Notes: a model not told the origin generated them from the letters alone. A stretch of 61,026 nucleotides of DNA from Paracoccaceae bacterium (GCA_022763485.1 JALEGX010000123.1:1-61026), one strand, 5' to 3'; shown: positions 43,703 to 53,605, counted from the first letter of the stretch. Made by a program: numbers and translations.

Positions 43703-43745
43703 CCCTCCGGCCGACTGGCCGGGGGGTGTTCCTTGCCCTTTTTCT
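43703..43745 (+). terminator. rho-independent terminator after the GS-like gene
   Basis: A 10-bp stem pairs CCCTCCGGCC (43703-43712) with GGCCGGGGGG (43717-43726) around GACT, with one G-T pair. It is followed by a T-rich stretch ending in CTTTTT at 43740-43745. It separates the Rieske-GS transcript from the riboswitch transcript. Confidence 0.55.
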
Positions 43746-43778
43746 GACCGGAAAGAAGGGGTTCTACCGTATTCTGGC

Positions 43779-43807
43779 TTGAGCGATTGTATCCGACGGG
43801 ATACCGT
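43779..43807 (+). promoter_or_regulatory. weak promoter candidate for the gcv operon
   Basis: TTGAGC (43779-43784) and TACCGT (43802-43807) are 17 nt apart, just before the riboswitch. The 9-mer TACCGTATT occurs twice (43765-43773 and 43802-43810), and GTATCC-GACG-GGATAC (43789-43804) is a small dyad; either could bind a regulator. None is a strong match by itself. Confidence 0.3.
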
Positions 43808-43811
43808 ATTG

Positions 43812-43980
43812 CCGTGTATGAGGGAGAACCGGCTTGCCCGCGCAATGCCCGGTGCCGAAGGAGCAACCGCCCCGGAAACTCTCAGGCCAAAGGGACCGAA
43901 TACGCAGTCTAAACTCTGGAGAGTAGCGCGCTCTGCGCTCGCCGAAGGGATAACGATCTCAGGCCAAAGGACAGAGGGGG
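43812..43980 (+). promoter_or_regulatory. tandem glycine riboswitch upstream of gcvT
   Basis: Two aptamers lie in series. The first (about 43812-43908) has GGGAGAACC, GCCGAAGGAGCAACCGCC and CTCAGGCCAAAGGGACCG. The second (about 43914-43980) has CTCTGGAGAGT, CGCCGAAGGGATAACGATC and TCTCAGGCCAAAGGACAGAG; its P1 pairs CTCTG (43914-43918) with CAGAG (43972-43976). This is the classic cooperative glycine sensor, which turns on glycine cleavage genes when glycine is high. gcvT begins 94 nt further on. Confidence 0.95.
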
Positions 43981-43988
43981 CATCGCTT

Positions 43989-44010
43989 GGCGTGACCGGG
44001 GTGTCACGCC
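43989..44010 (+). other. 8-bp hairpin behind the glycine riboswitch (expression platform candidate)
   Basis: GGCGTGAC (43989-43996) pairs perfectly with GTCACGCC (44003-44010) around CGGGGT. No T-run follows, and the gcvT ribosome binding site is about 50 nt away, so it is neither a plain terminator nor an obvious SD blocker. It could be one half of a larger switch structure. Confidence 0.5.
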
Positions 44011-44073
44011 GGAAATGATGCCGGGCTGATCCATCCACCATGCGATGCGTTTGCCTGACCACAAGGGGGACGC

Positions 44074-45195
44074 ATGGCCGATCTTCTCAGAACGCCGCTT
44101 TACGACCTGCACCTGGAGCTTGGGGGCAAAATGGTCGGCTTTGCCGGCTACGACATGCCTGTGCAGTTTGCCGGGATCATGTCCGAACACACCCATACAA
44201 GAACCAAGGCCGGGCTGTTTGATGTCAGCCACATGGGGCAGGTGTTGCTGAAGGGGCCGTCCTATCAGCAGATCGCGGAAGCGTTCGAAACACTGGTGCC
44301 GATGGATGTGCTGGATCTGGAGGAAGGGCGTCAACGCTACGGCCTGTTCACCAATACGCAGGGCGGGATCGAAGACGACCTCATGTTTGCCAACCGGGGC
44401 GATCACCTGTTCCTTGTCGTGAATGCAGCCTGCAAGGCGGCCGACATTGCCCATATGAAGGCAACGCTGGACCCCTCCATTTCGGTTGAGCCGGTGACCG
44501 ATCGCGCGCTTCTGGCCCTTCAGGGGCCTGCCGCCGAGGCGGTGTTGTCCGATCTGGTGCCGCAGGTGGCAGAGATGCGCTTCATGGATGTGGGCGTGTT
44601 CGACTGGTCCGGTTGCGATCTCTGGGTTTCGCGCTCGGGCTACACCGGCGAGGACGGGTATGAGATCTCTGCCCCCGCGGCGCAGGCCGAAGCGCTGGCA
44701 CGCGCCTTGCTGGCGCATGAGGATGTGGAGCCCATCGGGCTGGGCGCACGCGACAGCCTGCGTCTGGAAGGCGGGCTCTGTCTGTACGGTCATGATATCG
44801 ACCAGACCACGCGCCCGATCGAAGCGGGGCTGGGCTGGGCGATCCAGAAAACCCGCCGACCGGGCGGCGCGCGGGCCGGGGGTTTTCCCGGCGCGCAGCA
44901 TGTCTTTTCCGATATGGCCGGGGGGCCTCTGCGCCGGCGGGTTGGTCTGCGCCCCGAAGGCCGGGCACCGATGCGCGAAGGGGTTGAACTCTATGCCGAC
45001 GCCGAAGGCGGCCAGCCCATTGGCCAGATCACTTCGGGCGGGTTTGGCCCCACTGTCGGTGGCCCCGTCGCGATGGGCTATGTGCCGGTGGATCTGTCGG
45101 ATCCCGGCACCCGAATTTATGGCGAGCTGCGCGGCAAGCGCCAGCCCGTCATCGTGGCACCGCTGCCTTTCGTGGCGGCCGGTTTCAAACGCTAA
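44074..45195 (+). CDS. gcvT: aminomethyltransferase, glycine cleavage T protein
   Basis: The 373-aa protein matches GcvT: LLRTPLYDLHLELGGKMVGF at the start, FDVSHMGQVLLKG, SRSGYTGEDGYEI, and ARDSLRLEGGLCLYGHD. It takes the aminomethyl group from the H-protein lipoate, giving methylene-THF and ammonia. AAGGGGG a few nt before the ATG at 44074 supports the start. It is the first gene of the riboswitch-controlled gcvT-gcvH-gcvP set. Confidence 0.97.
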   Translation: MADLLRTPLYDLHLELGGKMVGFAGYDMPVQFAGIMSEHTHTRTKAGLFDVSHMGQVLLKGPSYQQIAEAFETLVPMDVLDLEEGRQRYGLFTNTQGGIEDDLMFANRGDHLFLVVNAACKAADIAHMKATLDPSISVEPVTDRALLALQGPAAEAVLSDLVPQVAEMRFMDVGVFDWSGCDLWVSRSGYTGEDGYEISAPAAQAEALARALLAHEDVEPIGLGARDSLRLEGGLCLYGHDIDQTTRPIEAGLGWAIQKTRRPGGARAGGFPGAQHVFSDMAGGPLRRRVGLRPEGRAPMREGVELYADAEGGQPIGQITSGGFGPTVGGPVAMGYVPVDLSDPGTRIYGELRGKRQPVIVAPLPFVAAGFKR

Positions 45196-45221
45196 TCACA
45201 CTCCACAAGGGATGAAGAACA

Positions 45222-45581
45222 ATGAAATACACCGAAGAACATGAATGGCTGCTGCCCGAAGAAGACCTGATCGTCGTGGGCATCACGGCCCATGCGGCCG
45301 AGCAGCTGGGCGATGTCGTCTTCGTGGAACTGCCCGAGGTCGGCACCGAGGTCAGTAAGGATGACGAGATCGTGGTGATCGAGTCGGTCAAAGCCGCCTC
45401 TGACATCCTGGCGCCGCTGGACGGAGAAATTGTCGAGGTGAACGAAGCCCTTGCGGACAATCCGGGCAAGGTCAACGAAGATCCGACCGGCGATGCATGG
45501 TTCTTCAAGATGAAGCCGTCGGACCTGTCGCCGATGGACGACTACATGGACGAAGCCGGTTACAACGACTTCATCAGCTAA
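45222..45581 (+). CDS. gcvH: glycine cleavage system H protein (lipoyl carrier)
   Basis: The 119-aa protein has the lipoylation site Lys57 in VVIESVKAASDI and the usual YTEEHEWLL start and DEAGYNDFIS end. It shuttles the aminomethyl group between GcvP and GcvT. It is 26 nt behind gcvT with AAGGGATG as ribosome binding site. Confidence 0.97.
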   Translation: MKYTEEHEWLLPEEDLIVVGITAHAAEQLGDVVFVELPEVGTEVSKDDEIVVIESVKAASDILAPLDGEIVEVNEALADNPGKVNEDPTGDAWFFKMKPSDLSPMDDYMDEAGYNDFIS

Positions 45582-45584
45582 ACC

Positions 45585-45861
45585 ATGGTGGTCGCGCGCC
45601 TTGTCGCCCACCAGACGTCCGATGGCCCTGCGAAGGCGGCGGCGGACCTGGGTTGGATCTGTACGCTGGCGGGGGGAACGACCCGCCAGCCGATCCAGCT
45701 GAACCTTGCCCGCGAAGACGGGGCCGGACCAAAGCGTCCGGCCGTGTCCCAACAGGTTGACCACCTGGAACCCCTCCCGGACCGCGCGACCCGCTTATCT
45801 GCGTGATCCGTCGGGCAACCTGATCACTGTTTTGACCCATGCGTCTGCCGGCGCAGCTTGA
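45585..45861 (+). pseudogene. broken VOC/glyoxalase-family gene between gcvH and gcvP
   Basis: A frame from the ATG at 45585 reads MVVARLVA, then DLGWICTLAGGTT, QLNLAREDGAG and VDHLEPL, which follow a VOC (glyoxalase/bleomycin-resistance fold) protein but lack the FYxDLLGL helix and the stretch before the last strands. The frame stops at 45806. The typical C-terminal end, YLRDPSGNLITVLTHA, is present in the next frame and stops at 45861. At least two internal deletions and a frameshift are needed, so the gene is dead. Its place inside the gcv operon, with no new promoter, suggests a former operon member. Confidence 0.7.
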
Positions 45862-45873
45862 ACCGAGGTAGCT

Positions 45874-48723
45874 ATGCCTTTCACACCCACCGACTATCTT
45901 CCTTATGATTTTGCCAATCGGCGCCACATCGGCCCGTCCCCCGAAGAGATGACCGACATGCTGAAGGTGGTCGGGGCGGACAGTCTGGACGCTCTGATAG
46001 ATGAGACGGTTCCGGCCTCGATCCGACAGGAGGCCGCATTGGAGTTCGGGCGGCCGCTGAGCGAGCGTGAGCTGCTGTTCCACATGCGTGAGGTCGCGGG
46101 TCGCAACGTGCTGATGACATCACTGATCGGCCAGGGCTACCACGGGACGGTGACGCCGCCTGCGATCCAGCGCAATATCCTTGAAAACCCCGCCTGGTAC
46201 ACGGCTTATACCCCTTACCAGCCCGAAATCTCGCAAGGCCGGCTTGAGGCGCTGCTGAATTTCCAGACGATGATCAGCGATCTGACCGGGCTGGAGATTG
46301 CCAATGCGTCGCTGCTGGATGAATCCACGGCCTGCGCCGAAGCGATGACCATGGCGCAGCGGATCTCGAAATCCAAATCCAAGGCGTTTTTCGTGGATCG
46401 GGACTGCCACCCGCAGAATATCGCGGTGATCCAGACCCGCGCGGCGCCGCTGGGGATCGAAGTGATCGTGGGCAACCCGGACAAGATGGAAGCGGACAAG
46501 GTGTTTGGCGCGCTGTTCCAGTACCCCGGCACCTATGGCCATGTGCGCGACTATACCGACCACATCGCCCGGCTGCATGAGCACAAAGCCGTGGGCGTGA
46601 TCTCGGCCGATCCGCTGTCGCTGACCCTGCTCAAGGAACCGGGACAGATGGGCGCCGATATCGCCGTGGGGTCAACCCAGCGGTTTGGCGTTCCGATGGG
46701 GTATGGGGGGCCGCACGCTGCCTATATGGCGACGCGTGATGCGCACAAGCGGGCGATGCCGGGACGGATTGTCGGCGTGTCGATCGACGCGCGCGGCAAC
46801 AAGGCCTATCGTCTGGCCCTTCAGACCCGCGAACAGCACATCCGCCGGGAAAAGGCGACCTCCAATGTCTGCACGGCGCAGGCACTGCTGGCGGTCATGG
46901 CGTCGATGTATGCGGTGTTCCATGGCCCCAAGGGGTTGAAGGCGATTGCCCAGCGGATCCACCGCAAGACCGTGCGCATGGCCCGCGGGCTGGAAGAGGC
47001 CGGGTTCAAGGTGGATCCCCGCAGCTTCTTTGACACGATCACCGTGGATGTGGGGCCGTTGCAGGCGGCAGTGCTGAAATCGGCGGTGGATGAAGGCATC
47101 AATCTGCGCAAGGTCGGGGAAACCCGCGTTGGCATCACGCTGGATGAAACCACCCGTCCGGAAACCATCGAAGGCGTGTGGCGGGCCTTCGGGATCGTGC
47201 GCAAGGACGAAGATTTCGCGCCAGAGTACCGGGTGCCGCAGAACATGCACCGCCGGACCGATTTCCTGACCCACCCGATTTTCCACATGAACCGGGCCGA
47301 GACCGAGATGATGCGCTACATGCGCCGTCTGGCAGATCGTGATCTGGCGCTGGATCGCGCGATGATCCCGCTGGGCTCTTGCACCATGAAGCTGAATGCG
47401 GCGGCAGAGATGATGCCGCTGACCTGGCCCGAGTTCGCCCACATGCATCCCTTTGCGCCCGGTAACCAGGCGCAGGGCTATGCCGAGCTGATTGCGGATC
47501 TGTCGGACAAGCTGTGCCAGATCACCGGCTATGATGACATCTCGATGCAGCCGAACTCTGGCGCGCAGGGGGAATATGCCGGGCTTCTGACCATCGCGGC
47601 CTATCACCGGGCCCGGGGCGAGGGGCACCGCAACATCTGTCTGATCCCGATGTCGGCGCATGGCACGAACCCGGCCTCGGCCCAGATGGTCGGCTGGAAG
47701 GTCGTGCCGGTGAAATCGGCGGACAATGGGGACATCGACCTGGACGATTTCCGCGAAAAGGCGGCGAAACACGCCGACAATCTGGCCGGGTGCATGATCA
47801 CCTATCCCTCGACTCATGGCGTGTTCGAGGAGACGGTGCATGACGTCTGCCGGATCGTGCATGACGCAGGTGGTCAGGTCTATATCGACGGGGCCAACAT
47901 GAACGCCATGGTGGGCCTGTCGCGGCCCGGCGATCTGGGCGGCGATGTCAGCCACCTGAACCTGCACAAGACCTTTGCCATTCCCCATGGCGGCGGCGGT
48001 CCCGGTATGGGGCCGATCGGGGTCAAGGCGCATCTGATCCCGCATCTGCCCGGCCACCCGGAAACCGGTGGCGGCGAGGGCTCTGTTTCGGCGGCGCCCT
48101 GGGGGTCGGCGTCGATCCTGACGATCAGCTGGGCCTATGTGCTGATGATGGGGGGCGCTGGCCTGACCCAGGCAACGAAGGTGGCGATCCTGAATGCCAA
48201 CTACATCGCCAAGCGGTTGGAAGGCGCCTATGACGTTCTCTACAAGGGCCCGACCGGCCGGGTTGCGCATGAGTGCATCCTGGACACCCGCCCGTTTGCC
48301 GACCGGGCCGAGGTCAGCGTGGATGATGTGGCCAAGCGGCTGGTCGACAGCGGCTTCCATGCGCCCACCATGTCCTGGCCTGTGGCCGGTACGCTGATGG
48401 TGGAGCCGACGGAGTCGGAGACCAAGGCCGAACTGGACCGTTTCTGCGATGCGATGCTGTCGATACGGGCCGAAGTCGATGCCATCGAGGCCGGAGAGCT
48501 GGACGCTGAAAACAACCCCCTGCGCAACGCCCCGCACACGGTCGAGGATCTGGTTGGCGAATGGACCCGTCCCTACAGCCGTGAACAGGGCTGCTTCCCG
48601 CCGGGGGCTTTCCGGGTGGACAAATACTGGCCGCCGGTGAACCGGGTCGACAATGCCTGGGGCGATCGTCACCTGGTCTGCACCTGCCCCCCGATGGAAG
48701 AATACGCCGAAGCGGCGGAATAA
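45874..48723 (+). CDS. gcvP: glycine dehydrogenase (decarboxylating), P protein
   Basis: The 949-aa PLP enzyme is full length, with an N-terminal half ([34 protein letters not shown]) and a C-terminal half carrying the PLP lysine Lys699 in [19 protein letters not shown]. It decarboxylates glycine and loads the H protein. GAGG 6 nt before the ATG supports the start. A strong terminator follows its stop codon. Confidence 0.97.
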   Translation: MPFTPTDYLPYDFANRRHIGPSPEEMTDMLKVVGADSLDALIDETVPASIRQEAALEFGRPLSERELLFHMREVAGRNVLMTSLIGQGYHGTVTPPAIQRNILENPAWYTAYTPYQPEISQGRLEALLNFQTMISDLTGLEIANASLLDESTACAEAMTMAQRISKSKSKAFFVDRDCHPQNIAVIQTRAAPLGIEVIVGNPDKMEADKVFGALFQYPGTYGHVRDYTDHIARLHEHKAVGVISADPLSLTLLKEPGQMGADIAVGSTQRFGVPMGYGGPHAAYMATRDAHKRAMPGRIVGVSIDARGNKAYRLALQTREQHIRREKATSNVCTAQALLAVMASMYAVFHGPKGLKAIAQRIHRKTVRMARGLEEAGFKVDPRSFFDTITVDVGPLQAAVLKSAVDEGINLRKVGETRVGITLDETTRPETIEGVWRAFGIVRKDEDFAPEYRVPQNMHRRTDFLTHPIFHMNRAETEMMRYMRRLADRDLALDRAMIPLGSCTMKLNAAAEMMPLTWPEFAHMHPFAPGNQAQGYAELIADLSDKLCQITGYDDISMQPNSGAQGEYAGLLTIAAYHRARGEGHRNICLIPMSAHGTNPASAQMVGWKVVPVKSADNGDIDLDDFREKAAKHADNLAGCMITYPSTHGVFEETVHDVCRIVHDAGGQVYIDGANMNAMVGLSRPGDLGGDVSHLNLHKTFAIPHGGGGPGMGPIGVKAHLIPHLPGHPETGGGEGSVSAAPWGSASILTISWAYVLMMGGAGLTQATKVAILNANYIAKRLEGAYDVLYKGPTGRVAHECILDTRPFADRAEVSVDDVAKRLVDSGFHAPTMSWPVAGTLMVEPTESETKAELDRFCDAMLSIRAEVDAIEAGELDAENNPLRNAPHTVEDLVGEWTRPYSREQGCFPPGAFRVDKYWPPVNRVDNAWGDRHLVCTCPPMEEYAEAAE

Positions 48724-48728
48724 ATGCG

Positions 48729-48759
48729 AAAAGGGCGGATCCTCTGATCCGCCCTTTTT
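48729..48759 (+). terminator. strong rho-independent terminator of the gcv operon
   Basis: A perfect 13-bp stem pairs AAAAGGGCGGATC (48729-48741) with GATCCGCCCTTTT (48746-48758) around CTCT, ending in five T. It lies 5 nt behind the gcvP stop. The A-rich 5' arm could also stop traffic from the convergent gene. Confidence 0.9.
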
Positions 48760-48789
48760 GGTGTGTGTCGCGTACGGCGCCCGCGCGGG

Positions 48790-49725
48790 TCAGTAGCCCT
48801 TGGAGCGGTCCACCTCATGCAGCAACGCCTCACCGCGTTGCAGGCGCTGATAGTTCTGGGCCACGTCCTTCATCGCGTCCCCCAGGTGCCAGCCAGAGAC
48901 ATGTGGCGTGATCGTCACGCCCGGATGTTGCCAAAGCGGGCTGCTGGCGGGCAGGGGCTCTTCGGACACAACGTCCAGCACCGCATGGCCGATCGGGCCG
49001 GCGTCCAGTGCAGCGCATAGGGCGGCCTCGTCAACCAGATCGCCCCGACCTGCGTTGATCAGCGTGCTGCCGGGCTTCATGGCCGGCAGCGTTGCCTCTC
49101 CGATCAAGCCACGCGTCTCTGCGGTGGAGGGCAGGATGGCGCAGACATAGTCGCAAAGGCCCAGCATGGGGGCCAGCGCGTCGGCCCCGTGATGGCAGGT
49201 GACCCCGTCGATCTGCTTTGGCGAGCGCGCCCAGCCATGCACCTGATATCCCATCATCTGCATCAGCTTGGCGGTCAGCCCGCCGATGTGACCCAGCCCC
49301 AGAACACCGACCACGGTCTTGTGCGCCTCGCGCGGCCCCTTGGGCGACCAGCGCGAGTGCGCCTGCTCTTCGGCGTGAAACAGCATGTTGCGCTGTTCAC
49401 GCAGCACATAGGCCAGGCAGTATTCGGCGATTTCCTGCGCCGGTTGCATGGGCTTCAGACGGGCGACGCGGATCTCCGGCCCAAGTGCCGGATGCTGAAC
49501 GATGGTTTCCACCCCCGCGCCAAGCTTCTGTACCAGCGCCAGATTCGGCAATTGCGCGGGCAATGCGGGATCTAGCGTCGAGGCCGCCAGCATCGTCACA
49601 TCCGACAGCGGTCCCTGATCCCGCGATGTGCGGATGTCCGCCTCCGGAATCATCGGGCGCAGGTCCTGCGCCAGTTCCTCAGCGGTCATCCAGCCGCTCT
49701 GGCCGATATCGATCAGCAATGCCAT
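48790..49725 (-). CDS. GhrA-like glyoxylate/hydroxypyruvate reductase (D-isomer 2-hydroxyacid dehydrogenase)
   Basis: The 311-aa protein has the NAD(P)-binding [16 protein letters not shown] motif and the catalytic Arg in [11 protein letters not shown], Glu in DVVSEEPLP and His in TPHVSGW. The short length and lack of a long N-terminal half fit the GhrA subgroup, which reduces glyoxylate or hydroxypyruvate. GAGGAGG before the ATG at 49725 fixes the start, against longer frames up to 49875. The position next to gcvTHP and the ureide genes that make glyoxylate fits this role; substrate is inferred. Confidence 0.85.
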   Translation of the reverse strand: MALLIDIGQSGWMTAEELAQDLRPMIPEADIRTSRDQGPLSDVTMLAASTLDPALPAQLPNLALVQKLGAGVETIVQHPALGPEIRVARLKPMQPAQEIAEYCLAYVLREQRNMLFHAEEQAHSRWSPKGPREAHKTVVGVLGLGHIGGLTAKLMQMMGYQVHGWARSPKQIDGVTCHHGADALAPMLGLCDYVCAILPSTAETRGLIGEATLPAMKPGSTLINAGRGDLVDEAALCAALDAGPIGHAVLDVVSEEPLPASSPLWQHPGVTITPHVSGWHLGDAMKDVAQNYQRLQRGEALLHEVDRSKGY

Positions 49726-49877
49726 TGGTGTCCTCCTCGTCATCTGTCCGGTCCGCATTGCGGAATTACGTTCCGTCATGGCCGGTAGACATCCTGAGGC
49801 CGAATAAGCCATGGTTTTTACAAAAGGCAAAGCAGGAAATTTGCCCATTTCACATGCGTTTGGGAGGCGCGTCATTC

Positions 49878-51113
49878 ATGGATATGTCATTCGTTCTCAG
49901 AGAAGAAAACCGCAAGCTTCTGGATCAGGTCACGGACATGATCCGCGATGAAATCATGCCGCTGGAAGAGGAATACCAGGCCGAGATTGCCAAGGGCGAC
50001 CGCTGGACCTTTACCGAGCGCCAGACCGAAATCCTGGAAGGTCTGAAACAGAAGGCCCGGTCGCGCGGGCTGTGGAATTTCTGGCTGACGGATTCGGAAC
50101 GCGGCTTTGGTCTGAGCACCGTGGAATACGCCTATTTCGCTGAACAGATGGGCAAGACCCCACTGGGGGCCGAGGTGTTCAACTGCTCTGCGCCCGATAC
50201 CGGCAACATGGAAGTGTTCGAACGCTATGGCACCGAGGCGATGAAGGAGGAATGGCTGGCGCCGCTGCTGGAGGGCAAGATCCGCTCGGCCTATCTGATG
50301 ACGGAACCCGATGTGGCCAGCTCGGACGCCACCAACATCTCGATGTCCTGTGTGCGGGATGGCGATGACTATGTGCTGAACGGCGAAAAATGGTGGTCCT
50401 CCGGTGCCGGGGATCCGCGCTGCAAAGTCTATATCGTCATGGTCAAGACAGGGGGCGAGGAGCTGCCGGTGCACAAACGGCAGTCCATGATCGTGGTTCC
50501 CGCCGGGGCACCCGGCATTGAAATCCTGCGCCCGATGGAAGTCTACGGCCACGATGATGCGCCGCATGGGCATATGCACATCCGCTTCACCAATGTTCGT
50601 GTCCCGGCCGAAAACATTCTGCTTGGCGAAGGCCGCGGGTTCGAGATTGCCCAGGGCCGTCTTGGCCCCGGCCGGATCCATCACTGCATGCGGGCCGTCG
50701 GTCAGGCCGAGATTGCGCTGGAGCGCATGTGCAAGCGGTCGCTGCAACGGGAGGCGTTTGGCAAGAAGCTGGCGCAGCTTGGGGCCAATTATGACATCAT
50801 CGCGGAATGTCGGATGGAGATCGAAATGGCCCGGCTTCTGTGTCTGAAAGCCGCCTGGTACATGGATCAGGGCGATGCGCGCGCCGCAGCGCCGTGGATT
50901 TCGCAAATCAAGGTGGTCGCGCCGCGTATGGCCTTGAAAGTCATTGATGAGGCGGTGCAGATGTTTGGCGGGCAGGGGGTCAGCCAGGACACACCATTGG
51001 CCATCGCCTGGACCCACGTGCGGACGCTGCGTCTGGCGGATGGCCCCGACGCGGTCCATCGCCGTCAGATCGCGCGGGCCGAACTGCGTAAACACACACA
51101 GGAAAAGGTGTGA
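49878..51113 (+). CDS. acyl-CoA dehydrogenase, ACAD11-like
   Basis: The 411-aa flavoenzyme has the family blocks [17 protein letters not shown] (FAD and substrate contact), [42 protein letters not shown] and the ACAD10/11-type end [12 protein letters not shown]. It introduces a trans double bond into an acyl-CoA. GGGAGG about 10 nt before the ATG at 49878 supports this start; ATG 49884 is also possible. The thioesterase-like gene follows after 6 nt, so both likely act on the same acyl-CoA. Confidence 0.92.
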   Translation: MDMSFVLREENRKLLDQVTDMIRDEIMPLEEEYQAEIAKGDRWTFTERQTEILEGLKQKARSRGLWNFWLTDSERGFGLSTVEYAYFAEQMGKTPLGAEVFNCSAPDTGNMEVFERYGTEAMKEEWLAPLLEGKIRSAYLMTEPDVASSDATNISMSCVRDGDDYVLNGEKWWSSGAGDPRCKVYIVMVKTGGEELPVHKRQSMIVVPAGAPGIEILRPMEVYGHDDAPHGHMHIRFTNVRVPAENILLGEGRGFEIAQGRLGPGRIHHCMRAVGQAEIALERMCKRSLQREAFGKKLAQLGANYDIIAECRMEIEMARLLCLKAAWYMDQGDARAAAPWISQIKVVAPRMALKVIDEAVQMFGGQGVSQDTPLAIAWTHVRTLRLADGPDAVHRRQIARAELRKHTQEKV

Positions 51114-51119
51114 CCAAAC

Positions 51120-51917
51120 ATGTCCAGCGTGGCCTATTTCACCCAGGCGGAAGAGACGCTTTTTGTCGGCAATGACCCCGCACGCGGCCCCTGGTCGCCT
51201 GATCATTGCCACGCCGGACCGGTGACCGGGCTGGTGGCCCGCGCGGCAGAGCGTGAGGTCGGGCCGGAAAAGATGCTGACTCGGCTGACGCTGGATGTTT
51301 TGCGCCCGCTGCCCCTCACCGGGTTGCGGGTGACGGCCCAGACCGTGCGCCACACCCGAACCCTGGCCACGACGCGGGTGGAGGTGCATGATCTGGAAGG
51401 CACGCTTTGTGTGCAGGCCACCTCCATGCATCTGGTGCGCAAGTCCTTGGGCGAGGTGCCAACCGCCCGAGTGGAGCCGATCCGCCTGGAGGATGCAGAA
51501 CCGGGGCCGTCGCTGATGATCGGCGGGCTGCATGACAAGCCGATGTTCGGACATTTCAATGAGATGGCCTTTCCAAAGGGGCAGGAGATGAAACCCGGCC
51601 CCAAGGCCGTGTGGATGAAGGTGCCGCCTCTGCTGGAGAACGAACAGCAGTCCCCGATCCAGTCCATGTGCGCACTGGCGGATTGCGGCAACGGCATTTC
51701 GTGGAACGAACCGCCTGTGCGCTTCGGCTTCATGAACACGGATCTGACGCTGCAGATCCACCGCGAACCAGAAAGCGAATGGCTGGCGTCGGATGCGCTG
51801 TCACATTGGCATGGCAATGGGGTCGGCATGTCGCAGGCCGTACTGCATGACACCAAGGGGCCCGTCGCGGTGGCGTTGCAGACTTTGGTCCTGCACCCGG
51901 TGAAGCCCAAATCCTGA
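51120..51917 (+). CDS. acyl-CoA thioesterase-like protein (double hot-dog fold)
   Basis: The 265-aa protein has two hot-dog halves: an N-terminal part (about 15-115, with HCHAGPVTGLVARAAE and LTRLTLDVLRPLPL) and a C-terminal part (about 150-260, with HWHGNGVGMSQAVLHD). It resembles the acyl-CoA thioesterase-like N/C family rather than classic TesB. It presumably hydrolyses an acyl-CoA linked to the upstream dehydrogenase. The ATG follows the dehydrogenase stop by 6 nt. Confidence 0.82.
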   Translation: MSSVAYFTQAEETLFVGNDPARGPWSPDHCHAGPVTGLVARAAEREVGPEKMLTRLTLDVLRPLPLTGLRVTAQTVRHTRTLATTRVEVHDLEGTLCVQATSMHLVRKSLGEVPTARVEPIRLEDAEPGPSLMIGGLHDKPMFGHFNEMAFPKGQEMKPGPKAVWMKVPPLLENEQQSPIQSMCALADCGNGISWNEPPVRFGFMNTDLTLQIHREPESEWLASDALSHWHGNGVGMSQAVLHDTKGPVAVALQTLVLHPVKPKS

Positions 51918-52009
51918 CGCGCGTGTCATCGGCACAAAGCTGCTGGTTGCCGGGTTTTCAGGGACGGTCGGTGATTGTCTGCCCAACCCGGCCCCGTTAG
52001 GGTGCGCCT

Positions 52010-52660
52010 ATGCGTCTGTTTCTTGCTTCTCTGTCCCTTGTTCTTGCGCCGGTTATGGCGCCGGCCCACCCGCATGTGTTCATCGACACGGGCGTTGAAC
52101 TTCTGGTCGATCCGGAGGGGCGGCTGACCCATGTGCGCGTGACCTGGGCCTATGATGAGCTTTATTCCCTGCTGGTTCTGGAAGATCAGCGGCTGGACAA
52201 TGACATGGACGGTGTGCTCAGCCCGGGCGAAGAGGCGCGGCTCAAGGGCTTTGATGCGCAATGGCTGGAGGACTATGACGGCGATCTGGTGGTTGTCGGA
52301 GCGAATGGGAAAGTTGCCCTGTCGCGTCCTGTCGATGCCACCGCCACGACGGAAGACGGGCGGATCGTGACCACCCATCTGCGCGCGGTCGAAGGCCCGC
52401 CGGTCAGGGTGCAGGACCTGTCCCTGAAGGCATTTGATCCCAGCTTCTACACCGCCTATGACATGACCCGTCCGGTGGTCGTGACCGGGGTGAACGGCTG
52501 TGAGCTGACGCGGTTCGAACCCGATATCGATGCCGAACTGGAGCGTATGCAGTCGTTCCTGCTGACCCTGGATGCCGATGCCGATCTTGAGGAGAACGAC
52601 ATTCCGATGGTTGGCGAGAATTTTGCCACGGAAATCCGCGTTTCATGTCCCGTTTCCTGA
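52010..52660 (+). CDS. DUF1007 family periplasmic protein
   Basis: The 216-aa protein starts with a signal peptide ending in APAHP, leaving a mature N-terminal His-Pro-His that could bind metal, as is usual for DUF1007. An EF-hand-like loop, DNDMDGVLSPGE, is present at about residues 63-74. Members stand next to nickel/cobalt transporters of the NicO/RcnA type; here the transporter gene overlaps its end by 16 nt. A metal-delivery or sensing role is inferred from this pairing and is not proven. Confidence 0.85.
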   Translation: MRLFLASLSLVLAPVMAPAHPHVFIDTGVELLVDPEGRLTHVRVTWAYDELYSLLVLEDQRLDNDMDGVLSPGEEARLKGFDAQWLEDYDGDLVVVGANGKVALSRPVDATATTEDGRIVTTHLRAVEGPPVRVQDLSLKAFDPSFYTAYDMTRPVVVTGVNGCELTRFEPDIDAELERMQSFLLTLDADADLEENDIPMVGENFATEIRVSCPVS

Positions 52661-53592
52661 TCGTTCCGGTCGCTGTTGTCTGTCTTGCGCTGCTCTGGTT
52701 CTGGTGGAGCGGGGGCTTTGACCGGCTGGCCTTCTGGGCTGCGGTAGAGCAGCGAGAGTTCCAGAACCAGATGGCCCGCGCCCTGCGCGCGGTGCGGGCG
52801 GGCAAGCCCGAAGCGTTGAGCGTCCTGCTGATGGCCTGTTTCGCCTACGGGTTTGTCCATGCTGTTGGTCCCGGCCACGGCAAGGTGCTGATTGGCGGCT
52901 ATGGCGTCGGACGGCAGGTGGCGCTGCGTCGGCTGACCCTGATCAGCCTTTTTGCCAGCCTGGGGCAAGCGGTCACCGCCGTGGTTCTGGTCTATCTGGG
53001 CGTGCTGGTGTTCGAACTGTCCCGCACGCAGATGGTTGAAACGACCGAGCGGGTCATGGCACCGGTCAGCTATGCGGCGATTGTTCTGGTTGGGCTGTGG
53101 CTGCTGTTCCGGGGCCTGCGCCGGTTCTGGCGGCTGCGCCGTTCGGCCACCGGCTCGGAAGCGGCCCATCATCATCATGACCATCACCACCACGATCACG
53201 ATCACCACCACCACGCCGGTGAGGTCTGTTCCGAATGCGGCCACAAACATGGCCCCACCCCCGAAGAAGCCGCGCAGGCGGGTACGGTGAAAGAGGCACT
53301 GGCTCTGATCGCAGGCATCGCCCTGCGGCCCTGCACCGGTGCGCTGTTTGTGTTGATCCTGACCTGGCAGATGGGCATCGCCTGGGCCGGGGTCGGCGGC
53401 GCTTTTGCCATGGCGCTGGGCACCGCGACAGTCACCATCCTGGTTGGCTGGGGCGCCTTCGGGATCCGCAACGGCATGTTGGCCTCAGTCGCCGGATCGC
53501 CACGGCTGGCCATTCTGGGCCCGGTGATTGAGGTTGCCGCCGGGGTGGCGGTGGTTCTGCTGGCCTCAGGTCTGCTGCTGCGCGCGATCTGA
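52645..53592 (+). CDS. NicO/RcnA-like nickel/cobalt transporter with His-rich loop
   Basis: The 315-aa protein has about six membrane segments, with the family motif HAVGPGHGKVLIGGY early and IALRPCTGALFVL later. A central cytoplasmic loop carries 15-20 histidines with HDH repeats and a CSECGHKHG pair, as in RcnA. It most likely exports Ni2+ or Co2+. It overlaps the DUF1007 gene by 16 nt and converges on truA with 13 nt between. Confidence 0.88.
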   Translation: MSRFLIVPVAVVCLALLWFWWSGGFDRLAFWAAVEQREFQNQMARALRAVRAGKPEALSVLLMACFAYGFVHAVGPGHGKVLIGGYGVGRQVALRRLTLISLFASLGQAVTAVVLVYLGVLVFELSRTQMVETTERVMAPVSYAAIVLVGLWLLFRGLRRFWRLRRSATGSEAAHHHHDHHHHDHDHHHHAGEVCSECGHKHGPTPEEAAQAGTVKEALALIAGIALRPCTGALFVLILTWQMGIAWAGVGGAFAMALGTATVTILVGWGAFGIRNGMLASVAGSPRLAILGPVIEVAAGVAVVLLASGLLLRAI

Positions 53593-53605
53593 GCGCGGCC
53601 CGCCG

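Noticed and set aside
45585..45806. Real small gene of 73 codons between gcvH and gcvP
   Set aside because: It matches parts of a VOC-family protein whose C-terminus continues in another frame, so it is better read as a pseudogene.
46672..48672. Long minus-strand open frame opposite gcvP
   Set aside because: Antisense shadow of a strongly biased GC-rich coding region; gcvP is unmistakable on the plus strand.
51918..52009. Possible cobalamin or nickel riboswitch before the DUF1007-NicO pair
   Set aside because: Only 92 nt, with no B12-box or NiCo-type conserved sequence.
53161..53220. CAT/CAC-rich stretch that looks like a DNA microsatellite
   Set aside because: It encodes the His-rich cytoplasmic loop of the NicO/RcnA-like transporter and is explained by protein function.
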